Shown: in pieces, positions 63,087 through 64,000 of the stretch
How positions within the stretch are numbered: position 1 is the first letter of the stretch
Layout of the letters: each line of letters starts with the position of its first letter
DNA from: Trichoplax adhaerens
Taxonomy: Eukaryota; Placozoa; Uniplacotomia; Trichoplacea; Trichoplacidae
Reading direction: 5' to 3'
Length of the DNA: 64,000 bases
NCBI RefSeq assembly: GCF_000150275.1
Contig: NW_002060979.1
Span: 237,210 to 301,209, forward strand
Position numbers and translations under genes: made by a program
The notes under the pieces: generated by a model
What the model saw: only the letters and a program-made list of their open reading frames with translations
Told to the model about the DNA's origin: nothing
Database searches by the model: none

Positions 63087-64000
63087 GTAGGTTTGTGATG
63101 CATTTCAAGATATTGTGATACTTAAATTTTGTACGGTTGTGAAAATAAACAATATCATTACTTATTTGGTCTATCTGCGATGCTAATTTGAGATTAAAAT
63201 CAGAAGATCGACAATTGATCGATAGTAAGGTTTCGCAATTGATAAGTTAAAGTTTTTGCATGTAAATTTGAAATAGATCTTTTAAATTCCTATAATACAC
63301 GTATAAATTTCTCTTGACGTCTATTTACCTATCTGATGACGTTAATATTATTTTAAAAATTCTATCTTTGGGAAGCTATTAAATAAACGCCAGCATTGAA
63401 TAAAAGATTTGACAATTGGCTACTATTAACGAAAAATGTAGGTATTGAATTCATTTACACATTTTTATTATCTTGATCAAATGATGGATTTCAACTTTTA
63501 TCACCAGCACCGGAATTGAGACGGTTATGCTGCAGTGCTCTAATGAAATGATAATAATACATTCTACGGAAGTATTCTAACCTATTAATGCATCGAAAAT
63601 AATCTTTTGTCCTTGCAGCATACTGAAAATATATTACTCTATGTGGTATCAATTTCAGGAGTATTCTTTACCTGTTCTACGTTTGGAATATCGTTTATAT
63701 TACGATCATTCAAATTAATTGAGATTCAATCATTATCTCATTTTTCAACCAAATAATTAGTTGATATGATATTAATCAAATATGACATAAACATAATCCT
63801 GAAAGAATGATCGATTATAATATTATAAAAGTGGTTCATATTTTCTTATTAAAAAGAATAGTCTAAGATAAACTGTAAGTCAATAGAGAGCTGGAAGTAT
63901 AAAATACTTTAATTTTACTTTAGATACGTTTATTTTCTACGTTTAATTTGGAATTGACTTTGCTGTCTTTCAGTGATTTTCGAAAGGGTCAAATATGATA
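63087..64000. other. Window end, uncertain content
   Basis: Contains the acceptor-like TTGTCCTTGCAG at 63618. In one frame after it comes a hydrophobic stretch (LYVVSISGVFFTCSTFGISF) that stops at 63754-63756 without any donor. In another frame it continues the possible exon at 62952-63086. Neither reading can be settled. Confidence 0.25.

Noticed and set aside
63619-63756. Hydrophobic stretch read as the first membrane segment of a class C GPCR
   Set aside because: The frame ends in a stop before any donor, the upstream candidate exon has the wrong phase for it, and similarity rests on hydrophobicity alone.

Overview
The window reads as nuclear DNA from an early-branching animal. It is AT-rich (roughly two thirds A+T by eye). 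Genes are split into many short exons with GT-AG introns of about 60-700 bp. It carries an adhesion GPCR of the Flamingo/CELSR family, an RNA polymerase III factor (TFIIIC B-block subunit), a metazoan-type LARGE-like glycosyltransferase and an NB-ARC/TPR protein. A placozoan (Trichoplax-like) fits best, but that is inference from gene content, intron size and base composition. No rRNA, tRNA or CRISPR was recognised.

Layout. 1-7081 (+): 3' two thirds of a CELSR/Flamingo gene, 13 exons whose phases join without a break into 1822 codons plus stop. 8087-11798 (-): unrecognised multi-exon gene. 12054-15035 (-): seven-exon gene for a secretory-pathway protein joining a CBM4/9-like N-terminal module to a GT49 (LARGE/B4GAT1-type) glycosyltransferase domain. 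15.3-18.5 kb: three kinds of tandem repeat side by side, including a 105-bp minisatellite and a self-complementary TACTG/TACAG array. 18778-29192 (+): GTF3C1 (TFIIIC220) over some 30 exons. 30406-35085 (+): intronless 1559-codon STAND NTPase with TPR repeats. 41883-46970 (+): eight small exons, recovered from splice phase, for a 246-residue single-pass membrane protein with EGF domains.

35.1-41.9 kb and 47.0-64.0 kb are gene-poor. The second is a repeat island. It holds a 600-bp solo LTR with a 5-bp target-site duplication, several copies of dispersed repeats in both orientations, and a fold-back copy of one repeat with a short telomere-type (CCTAAC)n tract at its centre. Two weak exon-like open stretches lie near 58.1 and 63.0 kb.

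The genes are functionally unrelated to one another (planar polarity/adhesion, protein glycosylation, Pol III transcription, signalling ATPase, EGF membrane protein). Exon coordinates come from reading splice sites by eye and checking that reading phase is kept across every junction. They were not checked against transcripts.
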